Positions 34,957 through 43,567 of a DNA stretch of 64,000 nucleotides are shown in pieces. The DNA is from Bifidobacterium breve. Lineage in GTDB: Bacteria > Actinomycetota > Actinomycetes > Nanopelagicales > Nanopelagicaceae. The DNA lies in assembly GCA_945885625.1 (NCBI GenBank), contig CAMCYS010000001.1, positions 310,001-374,000 on the forward strand. The letters run 5' to 3'. A program made the position numbers and the translations under genes. Every line of letters begins with the position of its first letter. Within the stretch, counting starts at the first letter, position 1. Under the pieces are notes generated by a model that saw only the letters and a list, made by a program, of their open reading frames with translations, was not told the origin of the DNA and searched no databases.

Positions 34957-35214
34957 ATGGCTACAAAGAAGACTGAACCTGTCCAAAAATCAGAAGTTCG
35001 CATCGCTGTTGTGAATGTAACCAGTGACCTGGCATTCGAAAGCCCTGCTACGCCAGCTGAAATTTCAGCAGCCGTTAGCGCAGCTATGAGCGCCGGAACT
35101 CCCCTGGTATTAAAGGATGTCCGCGGCCGCACCATCATGGTGCCAGCCGATCGAATTGGTTTTGTAGAAATTGGCGAACAGACCGAGCGACGCGTCGGTT
35201 TCGGCTCCCTCTAA
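34957..35214 (+). CDS. DUF3107 family protein (Rv3208A/TB9.4-like)
   Basis: An 85-residue protein. After a short Lys-rich tail the core RIAVVNVTSDLAFESPATP through VLKDVRGRTIMVPADRIGFVEIG is the whole DUF3107 domain; the last two lines of the protein match TB9.4 of M. tuberculosis. Function unknown. It is followed with one base between by a GTG that I take as the rhlE start, so they are translationally linked. Confidence 0.9.
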   Translation: MATKKTEPVQKSEVRIAVVNVTSDLAFESPATPAEISAAVSAAMSAGTPLVLKDVRGRTIMVPADRIGFVEIGEQTERRVGFGSL

Positions 35215-35215
35215 C

Positions 35216-36568
35216 GTGACAATAACTTTCGCTGATCTGCCGTTACGTAAATCCACAATTGATGCGCTGACCGCTCATGGTTTCACCTCACCATTTCCAA
35301 TTCAAGAAGCTGTTTTGCCAATCGCGCTCTCTGATGGCGATGTAATAGGCCAAGCTAAAACAGGAACTGGCAAGACTTTAGGTTTCGGAATTCCAATTAT
35401 TGAGCGCATCATCGCTCCGCTTGATTCTGAATGGGATGCCCTTGAATTTAAGGGTCAACCGCAAGCACTCGTTGTTGTGCCTACACGGGAACTTTGCGTT
35501 CAGGTAACCAAGGACATTGCTGAACTAGTTGGCAATCGCGGAGTTCGCGTTCTTGCGGTTTATGGCGGTCGTGCATTTGAGCCGCAGATCGAAGCTTTAG
35601 CACAAGGCGTTGAAATTGTGGTGGGAACTCCTGGTCGACTGCTAGATCTTTATCGGCAAGGTCAACTAAAACTTAAAAACGTTTCTCGCTTAGTGCTTGA
35701 TGAAGCTGATGAAATGTTAGATCTAGGTTTCTTGCCAGATGTCGAAAAGATCTTCACCAGCACCCCTAATCGTCAACAAACTATGTTGTTCTCAGCAACT
35801 ATGCCTGGTGACATCATCGCTCTTGCTCGGCGGTTTATGAATCAGCCAGTACATATTCGCACCCAAGATAATGAAGATGAAGGCGCAGTCGTTTCCAAGA
35901 TCGAGCAACATGTTGTGCGTGCACATGCCCTCGATAAAATCGAGATGTTGGCTCGAATTCTGCAATCTGAAGGTCGCGGACCGACTATCGTATTCTGTCG
36001 CACCAAGCGCACTTGCCAGAAAACTGCTGATGATTTGTTAGAGCGCGGCTTTAGATCCGACACTATTCACGGCGATCTGGGTCAGGGTGCTCGCGAAAAA
36101 GCACTTAATGATTTCAAGGCTGGTAAATCCGATGTATTAGTTGCAACTGATGTAGCTGCGCGCGGAATTGATATTGACGGCATTACACATGTCGTTAATT
36201 TTCAATGTCCAGAAGACGAAAAAACTTATGTGCACCGAATTGGCCGTACCGCTCGCGCTGGCGCACATGGCATTTCAGTCACTTTTGTTGATTGGGATGA
36301 GTTAGCACGCTGGAAAATGATCGATATTGCGCTAAATCTAAATCTGGGCGAACCTGAAGAAACTTATTCCTCATCTGAATCACTATTTACTAAATTTAAT
36401 ATCCCAGCTGGCTCGAATGGACGCATGAATGTGGCTAAGAAAATTGCCCCAGTTAAGAGTGCCTCAGCTGCGGAAAGGCCAAAGACAAATAAGTCGCCAG
36501 TTGCGCAAAAGCCAAAGGTTGAGCGAGTAAAGCGCGAACGAGTTCGAACAAAGCGAATCTCTGACTAA
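35216..36568 (+). CDS. rhlE: DEAD-box RNA helicase (RhlE-type)
   Basis: About 450 residues from GTG 35216. Helicase motifs in order: Q motif FPIQEAVLP, motif I AKTGTGKT, PTREL, TPGR, DEAD in VLDEADEMLDLGF, SAT, and the C-terminal ARGIDI and HRIGRTARAG. A Lys/Arg-rich tail (last about 60 residues) probably binds RNA. It unwinds RNA in ribosome assembly or mRNA decay. The GTG one base after the DUF3107 stop gives the family start (TITFADLPL); a TTG at 35171 would overlap DUF3107 by 44 bp. Its stop shares CTAA with the convergent ParA-like gene. Confidence 0.93.
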   Translation: MTITFADLPLRKSTIDALTAHGFTSPFPIQEAVLPIALSDGDVIGQAKTGTGKTLGFGIPIIERIIAPLDSEWDALEFKGQPQALVVVPTRELCVQVTKDIAELVGNRGVRVLAVYGGRAFEPQIEALAQGVEIVVGTPGRLLDLYRQGQLKLKNVSRLVLDEADEMLDLGFLPDVEKIFTSTPNRQQTMLFSATMPGDIIALARRFMNQPVHIRTQDNEDEGAVVSKIEQHVVRAHALDKIEMLARILQSEGRGPTIVFCRTKRTCQKTADDLLERGFRSDTIHGDLGQGAREKALNDFKAGKSDVLVATDVAARGIDIDGITHVVNFQCPEDEKTYVHRIGRTARAGAHGISVTFVDWDELARWKMIDIALNLNLGEPEETYSSSESLFTKFNIPAGSNGRMNVAKKIAPVKSASAAERPKTNKSPVAQKPKVERVKRERVRTKRISD

Positions 36569-37194
36569 AAAATCTTTAACTCTTCAAGTATCGAATAAGC
36601 AGCATCCCGGTATTGCTGTGCGATATCAGAATTTTTATTATCAGTTAGCACGCTAATTGTTTTAGCTTCCGCTGCTAAAACTTCTGGCGCAATTGAAATT
36701 GCGCCATCAATTAAATTTAGCTCAGCGGCAATCAATTTAGCTAAACCAGAGCCATCTGTAGCGAAGAATGGCAGCGCCTTGCAAGGAGCCGCCGTAATCT
36801 TCATTACCGCTAAAGCACCTCTAAGTGAATGAAGGCTTTCTCGAACTGGCAAGATGACCAATTGAGCTGCTTTCAAAACTTGTTCAAGCTCAGCTGTAAA
36901 TAGTGGCGCTGAATCAATTAAAACTAAATCGTATTTTTCCGGAATCTCTGATATCAAAGTTGCTAACGAATCAGTTGCGGTATGTGGTCGTAAATCAAAA
37001 CGTTCACTGCAACTAATTAAATTTTCACGAGTACGTTCGTGGCCAAGTTTGAAAGTTAGCGCACCTGATTGATCTAAATCTATTACTAAAGCTTTCTTGC
37101 CAAATTCAGCAGAAGCCACAGCCAATGCGTGGGTCAAAGTTGATTTACCAACGCCACCAGCAAAACTGGCTAATACAACTATTGGAGTACTCAT
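36565..37194 (-). CDS. ParA/MinD-like ATPase (Rv3213c-like)
   Basis: A 209-residue P-loop protein: VVLASFAGGVGKSTLTHALA (residues 5-24), with the P-loop lysine kept but the signature lysine of the deviant Walker A replaced by alanine; KALVIDLDQSGAL is motif A' and YDLVLIDSAP Walker B. Full-size ParA needs the signature lysine for dimer-dependent hydrolysis. No ParB is nearby. I chose the ATG at 37194, which overlaps the MpaB-type stop as ATGA. Last gene of a five-gene overlapped operon. Position near rhlE matches Rv3211-Rv3213c. Confidence 0.8.
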   Translation of the reverse strand: MSTPIVVLASFAGGVGKSTLTHALAVASAEFGKKALVIDLDQSGALTFKLGHERTRENLISCSERFDLRPHTATDSLATLISEIPEKYDLVLIDSAPLFTAELEQVLKAAQLVILPVRESLHSLRGALAVMKITAAPCKALPFFATDGSGLAKLIAAELNLIDGAISIAPEVLAAEAKTISVLTDNKNSDIAQQYRDAAYSILEELKIF

Positions 37195-37985
37195 GCGGCA
37201 TTTACTCCCCAACGAATTTTGGCTTCAATTAACACAGGTGGCAATAAACCCTCAAAAGGCAGCACAAGCAAACTCTTTCGAAGCGCAGTCATTGCGATAT
37301 CAGTAGCTACTCCTTGTCCTGGCAAGTTTGGCCAACCGTAAAGCGTGCGAGCCCAATTAGGTAATGCAGCACCTGCTAATGCGGCAACAGCAGCCCAGGC
37401 AGGGGCGGCTGGCGTCGCAAATCGCACTGCAGTTGGTAGCGGTGGAATTGTTAAAAACAGAGCAGCACGTTTGGCATCATCACTGGCGCTTAACTCTGGT
37501 GCGATATCTATGAAATATTTCTTCATTTCGGCCACAGTTTTTGGCACTGCGGACTCATCGATTCCGACTGCCTGTGCGAATAGCACCATTTCGGCAACAT
37601 ACTGATCACGCTCTGCCTCAGATAATGTCAGCCCAGATCTAACCGCTACATCTAGAAACGAATCGACCATTGCCATATGCACCCAAAGTAAAAGTTTTGG
37701 ATCATCTAGACCAAGGTGTGCGTGTATTTTACGCACTCGAGCAGTTAACTCGTTTGCCTCTGCCGGAGTTCCAAAAGTCACCACAGTTACATAATCGCCG
37801 GTGCGTTGTAATCGGCCCCAAGCATCTTCGCGAAAATTAGAATGCTCAGCCACACCAGCCATCGCTTGCGGATGAAGAGCTTGTTGAAAGAGCGCACGAA
37901 TACCACCAATTAACATGGCTGGATCAGAATGAATTTTCCAAGTAATTGAAGAGGGTGGGAAAAGACCTAATTCGACGTTACTCAT
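37191..37985 (-). CDS. MpaB-type oxygenase (DUF2236, latex-clearing-protein-like)
   Basis: A 264-residue protein. The opening ITWKIHSDPAMLIGGIRALFQQALHPQAMAGVAEHS, here given only as landmarks, contains DPAMLIGGIRALFQQALHP, the typical DUF2236 signature; the WVHMAMVDSFLDV helix near 98-110 carries a conserved His. The family includes haem-binding rubber oxygenase (Lcp) and mycophenolate P450-like MpaB relatives. Substrate unknown. It overlaps both neighbours by 4 bp. Confidence 0.82.
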   Translation of the reverse strand: MSNVELGLFPPSSITWKIHSDPAMLIGGIRALFQQALHPQAMAGVAEHSNFREDAWGRLQRTGDYVTVVTFGTPAEANELTARVRKIHAHLGLDDPKLLLWVHMAMVDSFLDVAVRSGLTLSEAERDQYVAEMVLFAQAVGIDESAVPKTVAEMKKYFIDIAPELSASDDAKRAALFLTIPPLPTAVRFATPAAPAWAAVAALAGAALPNWARTLYGWPNLPGQGVATDIAMTALRKSLLVLPFEGLLPPVLIEAKIRWGVNAA

Positions 37986-38599
37986 TGCGCTATGAAAGCT
38001 CTAATCGCGTCAACTAACATCTGAACTGAAATCGCAGCAAGCAAAAGACCAGCAATACGAGCAACTAGATTAACGCCAGACTCTTTAATGACTTTCAAAA
38101 TCGTAGTTGAAGAAATAAGTACAATAGCAATAACTATATGAACCGAAAGCACGGCGGCAACTAAACCAATAGCCTGGCTAGTATTTTGAACTTGTTGCAC
38201 GAAAATCATGGTGGCCACAATTGCACCAGGGCCAGCTAACAGTGGAGTGCCGAGTGGCACTAGCGCCACATTCTTATCGCGAGCTTCCGTGGAACCTGAT
38301 TCCTTTCCAGTTAGCAATTCAAGTGAAACCAAGAGCAATAAAAGACCACCCGCTGCCTGCAGAGATGCAATTGAGATATGCAAGTAATCCAGAATAAATT
38401 GGCCAAAGATGGCAAATATTGAAATCACTAGTAAAGATACGCTGGCTGCCTGAACCGCTAATTTGCGCCGTTCTTTGGGTGTTCGATCGGCGACTAAACC
38501 TAAAAAGATTGGCGCAGCACCCGGTGGATCAAAGATCACAAAAAGGGTTACAAAGCTTTGAATCGCAAATGTAATTGCGCTAACTTCAGCAATATTCAT
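37982..38599 (-). CDS. MarC family integral membrane protein
   Basis: A 205-residue protein with six hydrophobic segments. FVIFDPPGAAPIFLGLVAD near residues 20-38 and LVPLGTPLLAGPGAIVATM near 110-128 are the duplicated signature of the MarC (UPF0056) family. The family was once linked to multiple antibiotic resistance, which has not held up; function is unknown. It overlaps the PHP gene stop and the MpaB start by 4 bp each. Confidence 0.92.
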   Translation of the reverse strand: MNIAEVSAITFAIQSFVTLFVIFDPPGAAPIFLGLVADRTPKERRKLAVQAASVSLLVISIFAIFGQFILDYLHISIASLQAAGGLLLLLVSLELLTGKESGSTEARDKNVALVPLGTPLLAGPGAIVATMIFVQQVQNTSQAIGLVAAVLSVHIVIAIVLISSTTILKVIKESGVNLVARIAGLLLAAISVQMLVDAIRAFIAQ

Positions 38600-39441
38600 G
38601 CGCTAACCACCCTTCGAGCATCTGCCATAGCTTCTAAACGTTCCCATTCTGCTGGATCGGTCACGTTTTCGCCTAACGAATTTAACTTACCGGTACCGTG
38701 ATAATCACTCGATCCAGTCATAACTAGATCCAAATCACGTGCAATTTTCAATAAACTCAGACGTTCTTCATTGCTTTGGTCTCGATGGTTCACCTCAATA
38801 CCATTTAAGCCAGCTGCTTTAAGATCACTAAAATCTGAACTTTGTAGTATTTGCCCACGCAGTGATGCAAACGGATGAGCAATGACTGCTACTCCACCTG
38901 CGGCTCGAATCAATCTAACTGCTTCCTCTGGCGTTGGCGCTAAGTGCGATACGTAATATTTGGATTCATTGTTGAGCATCTCGACAAAAGCTTCATCGCG
39001 AGTTTTGATTACTTTCTTAGCAACTAGCGCATCGGCCAAATGTGGCCGACCCATTGTTGCACCGACTGGCATTACTGCTTCAACATCACTTAGCGAAATA
39101 TCGATGCCATCGGCTCGCATTAATTCAATCATTTTGCGCATTCTTGGCAATCGCTCATCACGAGTATTTTCTAGCACTTCCAACAGCGCCGAATTAGTGC
39201 CATCAAAAAGTAAGCCAAGCATGTGAACGCTGATGCCCTCTTTTGTTAAGCACGAAATCTCAGCGCCTAGTACTAACTTCAGATTACCTCGCAGAGTCTG
39301 ACTCGCACTCGCCCAACCAGCAATTGAATCATGATCGGTAATTGCCAATGTATCCAAACCTTGCGCCAGCGCCTTATTTATTAGTTGAGCTGGTGTGTCA
39401 GTGCCATCACTAGCAGAAGTATGGGTATGTAAATCAATCAT
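38596..39441 (-). CDS. PHP-domain phosphoesterase (YciV/TrpH-like)
   Basis: About 281 residues. The metal site of the PHP fold is visible as DLHTHTSASDGT (start), TDHDSIAG near 37-44, AHPFAS and the closing SSDYHG. YciV-type members are 5'-nucleotidases or 5'-3' exonucleases that mature rRNA ends. I chose the ATG at 39441, with GAGGGG 11 nt upstream; a GTG at 39450 would leave only 2 nt of spacing. It overlaps the EamA gene by 8 bp and MarC by 4 bp. Confidence 0.87.
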   Translation of the reverse strand: MIDLHTHTSASDGTDTPAQLINKALAQGLDTLAITDHDSIAGWASASQTLRGNLKLVLGAEISCLTKEGISVHMLGLLFDGTNSALLEVLENTRDERLPRMRKMIELMRADGIDISLSDVEAVMPVGATMGRPHLADALVAKKVIKTRDEAFVEMLNNESKYYVSHLAPTPEEAVRLIRAAGGVAVIAHPFASLRGQILQSSDFSDLKAAGLNGIEVNHRDQSNEERLSLLKIARDLDLVMTGSSDYHGTGKLNSLGENVTDPAEWERLEAMADARRVVSA

Positions 39442-40312
39442 GGCTTTCACGTCCCCTCATTACTACCAGAACACAGCCTATTAAAATCAGGAGGATTCCT
39501 GGAATAATTCCAATTGGCGGTCTCTGCCCCATCCACCAAACGGCTAGTAACGAACTAACTGGAACTTCAAAAAATACAATTAGCGAAACTATCGCGGGCG
39601 ATACCCGCTTTAGCGCAGAGTTAAACATGGTATGTCCCAAAATCTGAGCACCGGCGATTAACCCGATTAATAACCACCATTCACGCGCCGAGAAATTAAA
39701 GATTTGATTTCCGCTAAGAAGCGCAATTGGCAGAGCAGTCATAGCGCAAACAAAATAGCAAACTGTTGTGTATGTGGTTGTTTCGAGAGTTCGTTGCGCG
39801 CGCGAGCCAGCCATCATGTAGCCAGCAGCAAGAGCAGCCGAAATAAGTGCCGCCATATCGCCAATAAACGCCCGGAAAGAAATTTGTAAGTCCACGCCAG
39901 AAATAAGTAGCACGCCTAGAAATGAAACACCCATACCCAACCAAACTTTCGAGGGTATGTGCTGGCCAGAGAGTTTTACAAAGATGGCTGCGAATATCGG
40001 TTGAAGGGCAACGATTGCGGTACCTGATGCAACGCTGGTGTATCGCATTGCCAGAAAGAAGCCACCGAAGTGCAGAGCCAGTAAGAAACCAGCAAAAATT
40101 GACCACTTGATGCCATTACGATCACGATGATGTCTAATCGCAAATGGGGCAGTGAGAATTGAGCCGCCTAAATTCCGCCAGAAAATTAACACCCAAATAG
40201 GCATTGTGCTCATAGCAATCAATGGCCCGGATGTGCCGATGCCAAGTATCCCAATTCCCATACGAATCTGATCGCCGCGGGCCGGCATTGTTGTGACGCT
40301 ATCTCGACTCAT
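39434..40312 (-). CDS. EamA/DMT family transporter
   Basis: A 292-residue membrane protein with ten hydrophobic segments arranged as two EamA repeats; SGPLIAMSTMPIWVLIFWRN near the start and MRYTSVASGTAIVALQPIF near 95-113 are typical. Members export amino acids or metabolites or act as permeases; the substrate is unknown. It heads the operon EamA-PHP-MarC-MpaB-ParA from a leaderless promoter and is divergent from the MgtE/CBS gene. Confidence 0.88.
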   Translation of the reverse strand: MSRDSVTTMPARGDQIRMGIGILGIGTSGPLIAMSTMPIWVLIFWRNLGGSILTAPFAIRHHRDRNGIKWSIFAGFLLALHFGGFFLAMRYTSVASGTAIVALQPIFAAIFVKLSGQHIPSKVWLGMGVSFLGVLLISGVDLQISFRAFIGDMAALISAALAAGYMMAGSRAQRTLETTTYTTVCYFVCAMTALPIALLSGNQIFNFSAREWWLLIGLIAGAQILGHTMFNSALKRVSPAIVSLIVFFEVPVSSLLAVWWMGQRPPIGIIPGILLILIGCVLVVMRGRESHD

Positions 40313-40318
40313 TGGCTA

Positions 40319-40324
40319 AAGGTA
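40319..40324 (-). promoter_or_regulatory. Predicted -10 element (TACCTT) of the EamA operon
   Basis: TACCTT on the minus strand, TAGCCA (6 nt), then the ATG at 40312. Leaderless pattern; the divergent MgtE/CBS gene has its own -10 27 bp away. Confidence 0.5.
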
Positions 40325-40350
40325 GCGCGCATGACCCTTGATTAAGCAGT

Positions 40351-40356
40351 TACCCT
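40351..40356 (+). promoter_or_regulatory. Predicted -10 element (TACCCT) of the MgtE/CBS gene
   Basis: TACCCT, TAGCTC (6 nt), ATG at 40363. Leaderless pattern. Confidence 0.5.
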
Positions 40357-40362
40357 TAGCTC

Positions 40363-41649
40363 ATGAGCGGAAAGACATTGAATCGAATCTTCCTCGCCCG
40401 ATTAGCCGGAACTGCAGTATTTGATCCAAATGGAGATCCAGTCGGCAAGGTGCGAGATGCAGTGGCGACCCTTCGCACAAATAATGCCCGTCCCCGAATT
40501 CTAGGTTTAGTTGTCGAAGTGCCGATGCGTCGTCGAGTTTTTGTACCAATTACGCGAGTCACTTCAATTGAAAGTGGCACAGTGATAATTACAGGTTTAG
40601 TGAACATGCGTAGATTCGAAGTTCGCACCGGCGAAGTTTTAGTTTTAGGTGACATGCTCCATCGTTTAATTACCTCAGTCGAATCTGATGAGAACGTAGT
40701 TGTCGAAGACTTGGCGATGGAACAAAGTCCTAATGGTGATTGGTTAATTACTATGGTTCACATCATGAGTAAGTCACGAGGATTGCGCCGTAAGGGTCCA
40801 ACCTCAACTGTGGCCTGGGAAGAAGTAACTGGCTTTGCCAGTGTCGAACCAAACCAAGGCGTCACAAATCTGCTTTACACATTAAGTACGCTGAGGCCTG
40901 CAGACCTTGCAACAGTTCTGCAAGATTTAGCGCCAAAGCGTCGTGTCGAAGTAGCTCGTGGGTTAGATGATGAGCGACTTGCAGATGTACTTGAAGAAAT
41001 GGATGAAATTCACCGAGTTGCTCTTCTTACTGAACTTGAGGGTGAGCGCGCTGCTGATGTACTTGGCGAAATGGACCCCGATGACGCAGCTGATCTGTTG
41101 CGAGAAATGGGCCAAGAGCGCGCAGATGCGCTAATTGAATTAATGGAACCTGAAGATGCCGAAGATGTTCTTCGGTTGATGAACTATGAGGATTACTCAG
41201 CGGGTGGCATGATGACAACTGAGCCATTGGTGATGTCGGCCGATGCCACAGTTGCCGAAGCTCTCGCCGCAGTACGAAAGAGTGAAATTTCCCCGGCCCT
41301 AGCTTCTCAAATTTTTGTCTGCCGCCAACCGCTGGAAACTCCGACTGGTCGCTTATTGGGAATAGTTCACTACCAACGTTTATTGCGCGAGCCCCCAGCG
41401 ACTCTGCTGGGCTCGATCGTAGATGCCAATACGCAAGGGTTAAATCCGGATGCGAGTTTGAACGAAGTTTCGTCATACTTAGCCAGTTATAACTTGCTTT
41501 CGTTGCCAGTTATTGATGCTAATGACCGTCTACTCGGTGCCGTCACTGTTGATGACGTACTCGACCACTTATTGCCAGAGAACTGGCGTCATGATCATCG
41601 CGATCTTTCGCGAAGTTCTATCAACGTAAATACTGATTTGGAGGGTTAG
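40363..41649 (+). CDS. Soluble PRC-barrel/MgtE-N/CBS domain protein (Rv1232c-like)
   Basis: A 428-residue protein with three modules: PRC-barrel-like N-terminus (FLARLAGTAVFDPNGDPVGKV, to about 150), an acidic MgtE intracellular N domain (about 170-280, with LEEMDEIHRVALL, LGEMDPDDAADLL and LMEPEDAEDVLRLM), and paired CBS domains (about 285-415). It resembles the cytosolic sensor of the magnesium channel MgtE but has no membrane segment, so it is not itself a transporter. It may sense magnesium or nucleotides for the DUF1003 membrane protein that starts 2 bp later. Confidence 0.88.
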   Translation: MSGKTLNRIFLARLAGTAVFDPNGDPVGKVRDAVATLRTNNARPRILGLVVEVPMRRRVFVPITRVTSIESGTVIITGLVNMRRFEVRTGEVLVLGDMLHRLITSVESDENVVVEDLAMEQSPNGDWLITMVHIMSKSRGLRRKGPTSTVAWEEVTGFASVEPNQGVTNLLYTLSTLRPADLATVLQDLAPKRRVEVARGLDDERLADVLEEMDEIHRVALLTELEGERAADVLGEMDPDDAADLLREMGQERADALIELMEPEDAEDVLRLMNYEDYSAGGMMTTEPLVMSADATVAEALAAVRKSEISPALASQIFVCRQPLETPTGRLLGIVHYQRLLREPPATLLGSIVDANTQGLNPDASLNEVSSYLASYNLLSLPVIDANDRLLGAVTVDDVLDHLLPENWRHDHRDLSRSSINVNTDLEG

Positions 41650-41651
41650 AC

Positions 41652-42149
41652 ATGGCGCGTCACAATGGTTTAGATACCCCACGCAGTAAGGGTCGCACCC
41701 TTCGTCCGAATTATGATCCAGAAACATTTGGTCGCTTATCTGAAAGTTTTGCGCGTTTCCTCGGAACAGCAAGCTTCTTAGTTTATATGAGCGCCTTTGT
41801 TGCCTTCTGGGTAATTTGGAACACCACAGCACCCGATCATCTGCGTTGGGATAATTTCCCTTTTATATTCTTGACTTTAATTCTCTCCCTTCAAGCCTCC
41901 TATGCTGCGCCACTTATTTTGCTGGCACAGAATCGTCAGGCCGATCGTGATCGAATTCAAAGTAATGAAGATCGTGCTCAGAATGAGCGCAATACTGCAG
42001 ACACCGAATATCTAACTCGCGAAATTGCTAGTTTGCGAAGCGCTCTAGGCGAGGTTGCTACCCGCGACTTTATACGTAGCGAACTCTCTGATTTAGCCAA
42101 CGAACTTGAAACGAAGTTAGGTACTCAGGCCAAGCCGAACGCCGACTAA
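41652..42149 (+). CDS. DUF1003 membrane protein (Rv1231c-like)
   Basis: A 165-residue protein with two transmembrane segments (about 40-60 and 70-92) and a conserved tail LILLAQNRQADRDRIQSNEDRAQNE followed by a coiled-coil; landmarks are NRQADRDR and NERNTADTEYL. These are hallmarks of DUF1003. Function unknown. GGAGGG lies 6 nt before the ATG. It follows the MgtE/CBS gene by 2 bp, suggesting the pair forms a membrane complex. Its last 33 bp overlap the convergent mrp. Confidence 0.9.
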   Translation: MARHNGLDTPRSKGRTLRPNYDPETFGRLSESFARFLGTASFLVYMSAFVAFWVIWNTTAPDHLRWDNFPFIFLTLILSLQASYAAPLILLAQNRQADRDRIQSNEDRAQNERNTADTEYLTREIASLRSALGEVATRDFIRSELSDLANELETKLGTQAKPNAD

Positions 42150-43238
42150 AGATTTCGGACGCACGATAATTCGCGCAATAATTTCATCAAATACTTTTGC
42201 AGCAGAGCTTTCGGGGCTTGAGACAACAACCGGAATTCCAGTATCGCCACCTTCACGTAGCGACGGACTAAATGGAATCTGACCTAAAATTGGCACATCT
42301 TTGCCAACTAGTAGGGATAACCGTTTAGCAGTTTCAGCTCCGCCGCCTTCACCAAATAGAGAAATAGTTTCATCGCAAGTTGGACACGGGAATGCGGACA
42401 TGTTTTCAATAACGCCAATTACTTGTTGTTTCATTTGATGAGCTATCCGGCCAGCGCGTTCTGCTACTTCAGCTGCTGCGATTTGTGGAGTAGTGACTAC
42501 CAAGATTTCTGAAGAAGGAATCAGCTGACCGAGTGAAATCGCTAAGTCGCCAGTTCCGGGTGGCAAATCCAAGAGGAGTAGATCAAGATCACCCCAATAG
42601 GCATCAGATAAGAGTTGCTCGAGAACTTTGTGCAGCAGCGGACCACGATAAGCAACTGCATCGGAGCGTTCTGGCTTGAACATCTCCATGGATACCGTCT
42701 TTACGCCATATGACTCAAGCGGAATAAACATCTGATCAATAGCAGTAGGTCGTTGCCCAATTAAGCCCATGAGTCGAGGAATTGAATGTCCATAGACATC
42801 GGCATCCAGGATTCCAACATTTAACCCTTGTTTAGCCGCTGCGATTGCTAAGTTCGCTGTGACTGAAGATTTGCCAACCCCACCTTTGCCTGAAGCGACA
42901 CCGATGACTCGGGTCAGTGAATCAGGTTGTGCAAATGGAATGAACTTTTCGCGACCGTTACGTAATATTGATTTTACATTATCACGCTGCTTATCTGACA
43001 TGACTCCGAAATTTAAATCTATTTCAGAGATACCCGCAATTGAACTTACTGCAGAAGTTACATCGGCGCGTAGGCGATCTTTCATTGGGCAGCCGGAAAT
43101 CGTGAGCAGCACATGGAGTTCAAGCCGACCATCTTTAAAAGCGATTCGATCAACCATGCCCAGCTCGGTAATAGAGCGATGTAATTCTGGGTCCTGAACT
43201 TTCGCTAAAGCTTCGGCAACTTGCTCAATTACGCTCAT
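42117..43238 (-). CDS. mrp: Iron-sulfur carrier P-loop ATPase Mrp/ApbC
   Basis: A 373-residue protein. Residues 1-90 are a DUF59/MIP18 domain (VQDPELHRSITELGMV); the ATPase starts with VIGVASGKGGVGKSSVTANLA at about 112-132, then GILDADVYGHSIPRLMG and LLLDLPPGTGDL. A CxxC (FPCPTCDE) near 270 binds the transferred cluster. Mrp delivers [4Fe-4S] clusters to apoproteins. It overlaps tatB by 4 bp (ATGA). The C-terminal 11 codons are antisense to DUF1003. Confidence 0.95.
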   Translation of the reverse strand: MSVIEQVAEALAKVQDPELHRSITELGMVDRIAFKDGRLELHVLLTISGCPMKDRLRADVTSAVSSIAGISEIDLNFGVMSDKQRDNVKSILRNGREKFIPFAQPDSLTRVIGVASGKGGVGKSSVTANLAIAAAKQGLNVGILDADVYGHSIPRLMGLIGQRPTAIDQMFIPLESYGVKTVSMEMFKPERSDAVAYRGPLLHKVLEQLLSDAYWGDLDLLLLDLPPGTGDLAISLGQLIPSSEILVVTTPQIAAAEVAERAGRIAHQMKQQVIGVIENMSAFPCPTCDETISLFGEGGGAETAKRLSLLVGKDVPILGQIPFSPSLREGGDTGIPVVVSSPESSAAKVFDEIIARIIVRPKSLVGVRLGLST

Positions 43239-43546
43239 ATCAAGTCCGGATCTATCTTGCTCTCGTAGGTTGACTTACTTTTCTGCGGAAGATCGTCTTG
43301 TGCCAGCACATCGTTAATCTGCTTTTTAATAAAAGTTTTTGGGTTTAAATCACTCGGCTGTAAGTCTTCAAAACCAGGCCCCAGGTTTTCGCGCAATTCG
43401 GCAGTTGCGGAGTTTGAAATTTTACGCAACTTCTTAACTAACTTTGCCGCGTCACTAGCTAATCGTGGCAAACGCTCTGGCCCTACTAAAATCATGCCTA
43501 GTACGGCTAGGCCAAGTAATTCACCAGCACCGAGGTCAAAGAACAT
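43235..43546 (-). CDS. tatB: Twin-arginine translocase subunit TatB
   Basis: A 103-residue protein: one short N-terminal hydrophobic helix (FFDLGAGELLGLAVLGMILVG), the hinge GPERLPRL at 22-29, an amphipathic helix with many Lys and a polar tail. Residue 7 being Glu-like (GAGELLGL) fits TatB rather than TatA. TatB recognises folded Tat substrates with TatC. tatC is not in the window. It has its own leaderless -10 (TAGGCT at 43553-43558) although it lies within the pepA-mrp operon. Confidence 0.87.
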   Translation of the reverse strand: MFFDLGAGELLGLAVLGMILVGPERLPRLASDAAKLVKKLRKISNSATAELRENLGPGFEDLQPSDLNPKTFIKKQINDVLAQDDLPQKSKSTYESKIDPDLI

Positions 43547-43552
43547 TTGGCT

Positions 43553-43558
43553 AGCCTA
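43553..43558 (-). promoter_or_regulatory. Predicted internal -10 element (TAGGCT) of tatB-mrp
   Basis: TAGGCT on the minus strand, AGCCAA (6 nt), then the ATG at 43546. It lies in the 21-bp gap after htrA, so tatB-mrp may be expressed independently. Confidence 0.42.
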
Positions 43559-43567
43559 TCGGTTGCA

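Noticed and set aside
39714..40106. 130-codon minus-strand frame in the EamA gene
   Set aside because: Same strand, different frame, inside a conserved transporter; Trp/Cys/His-rich composition typical of a shadow.
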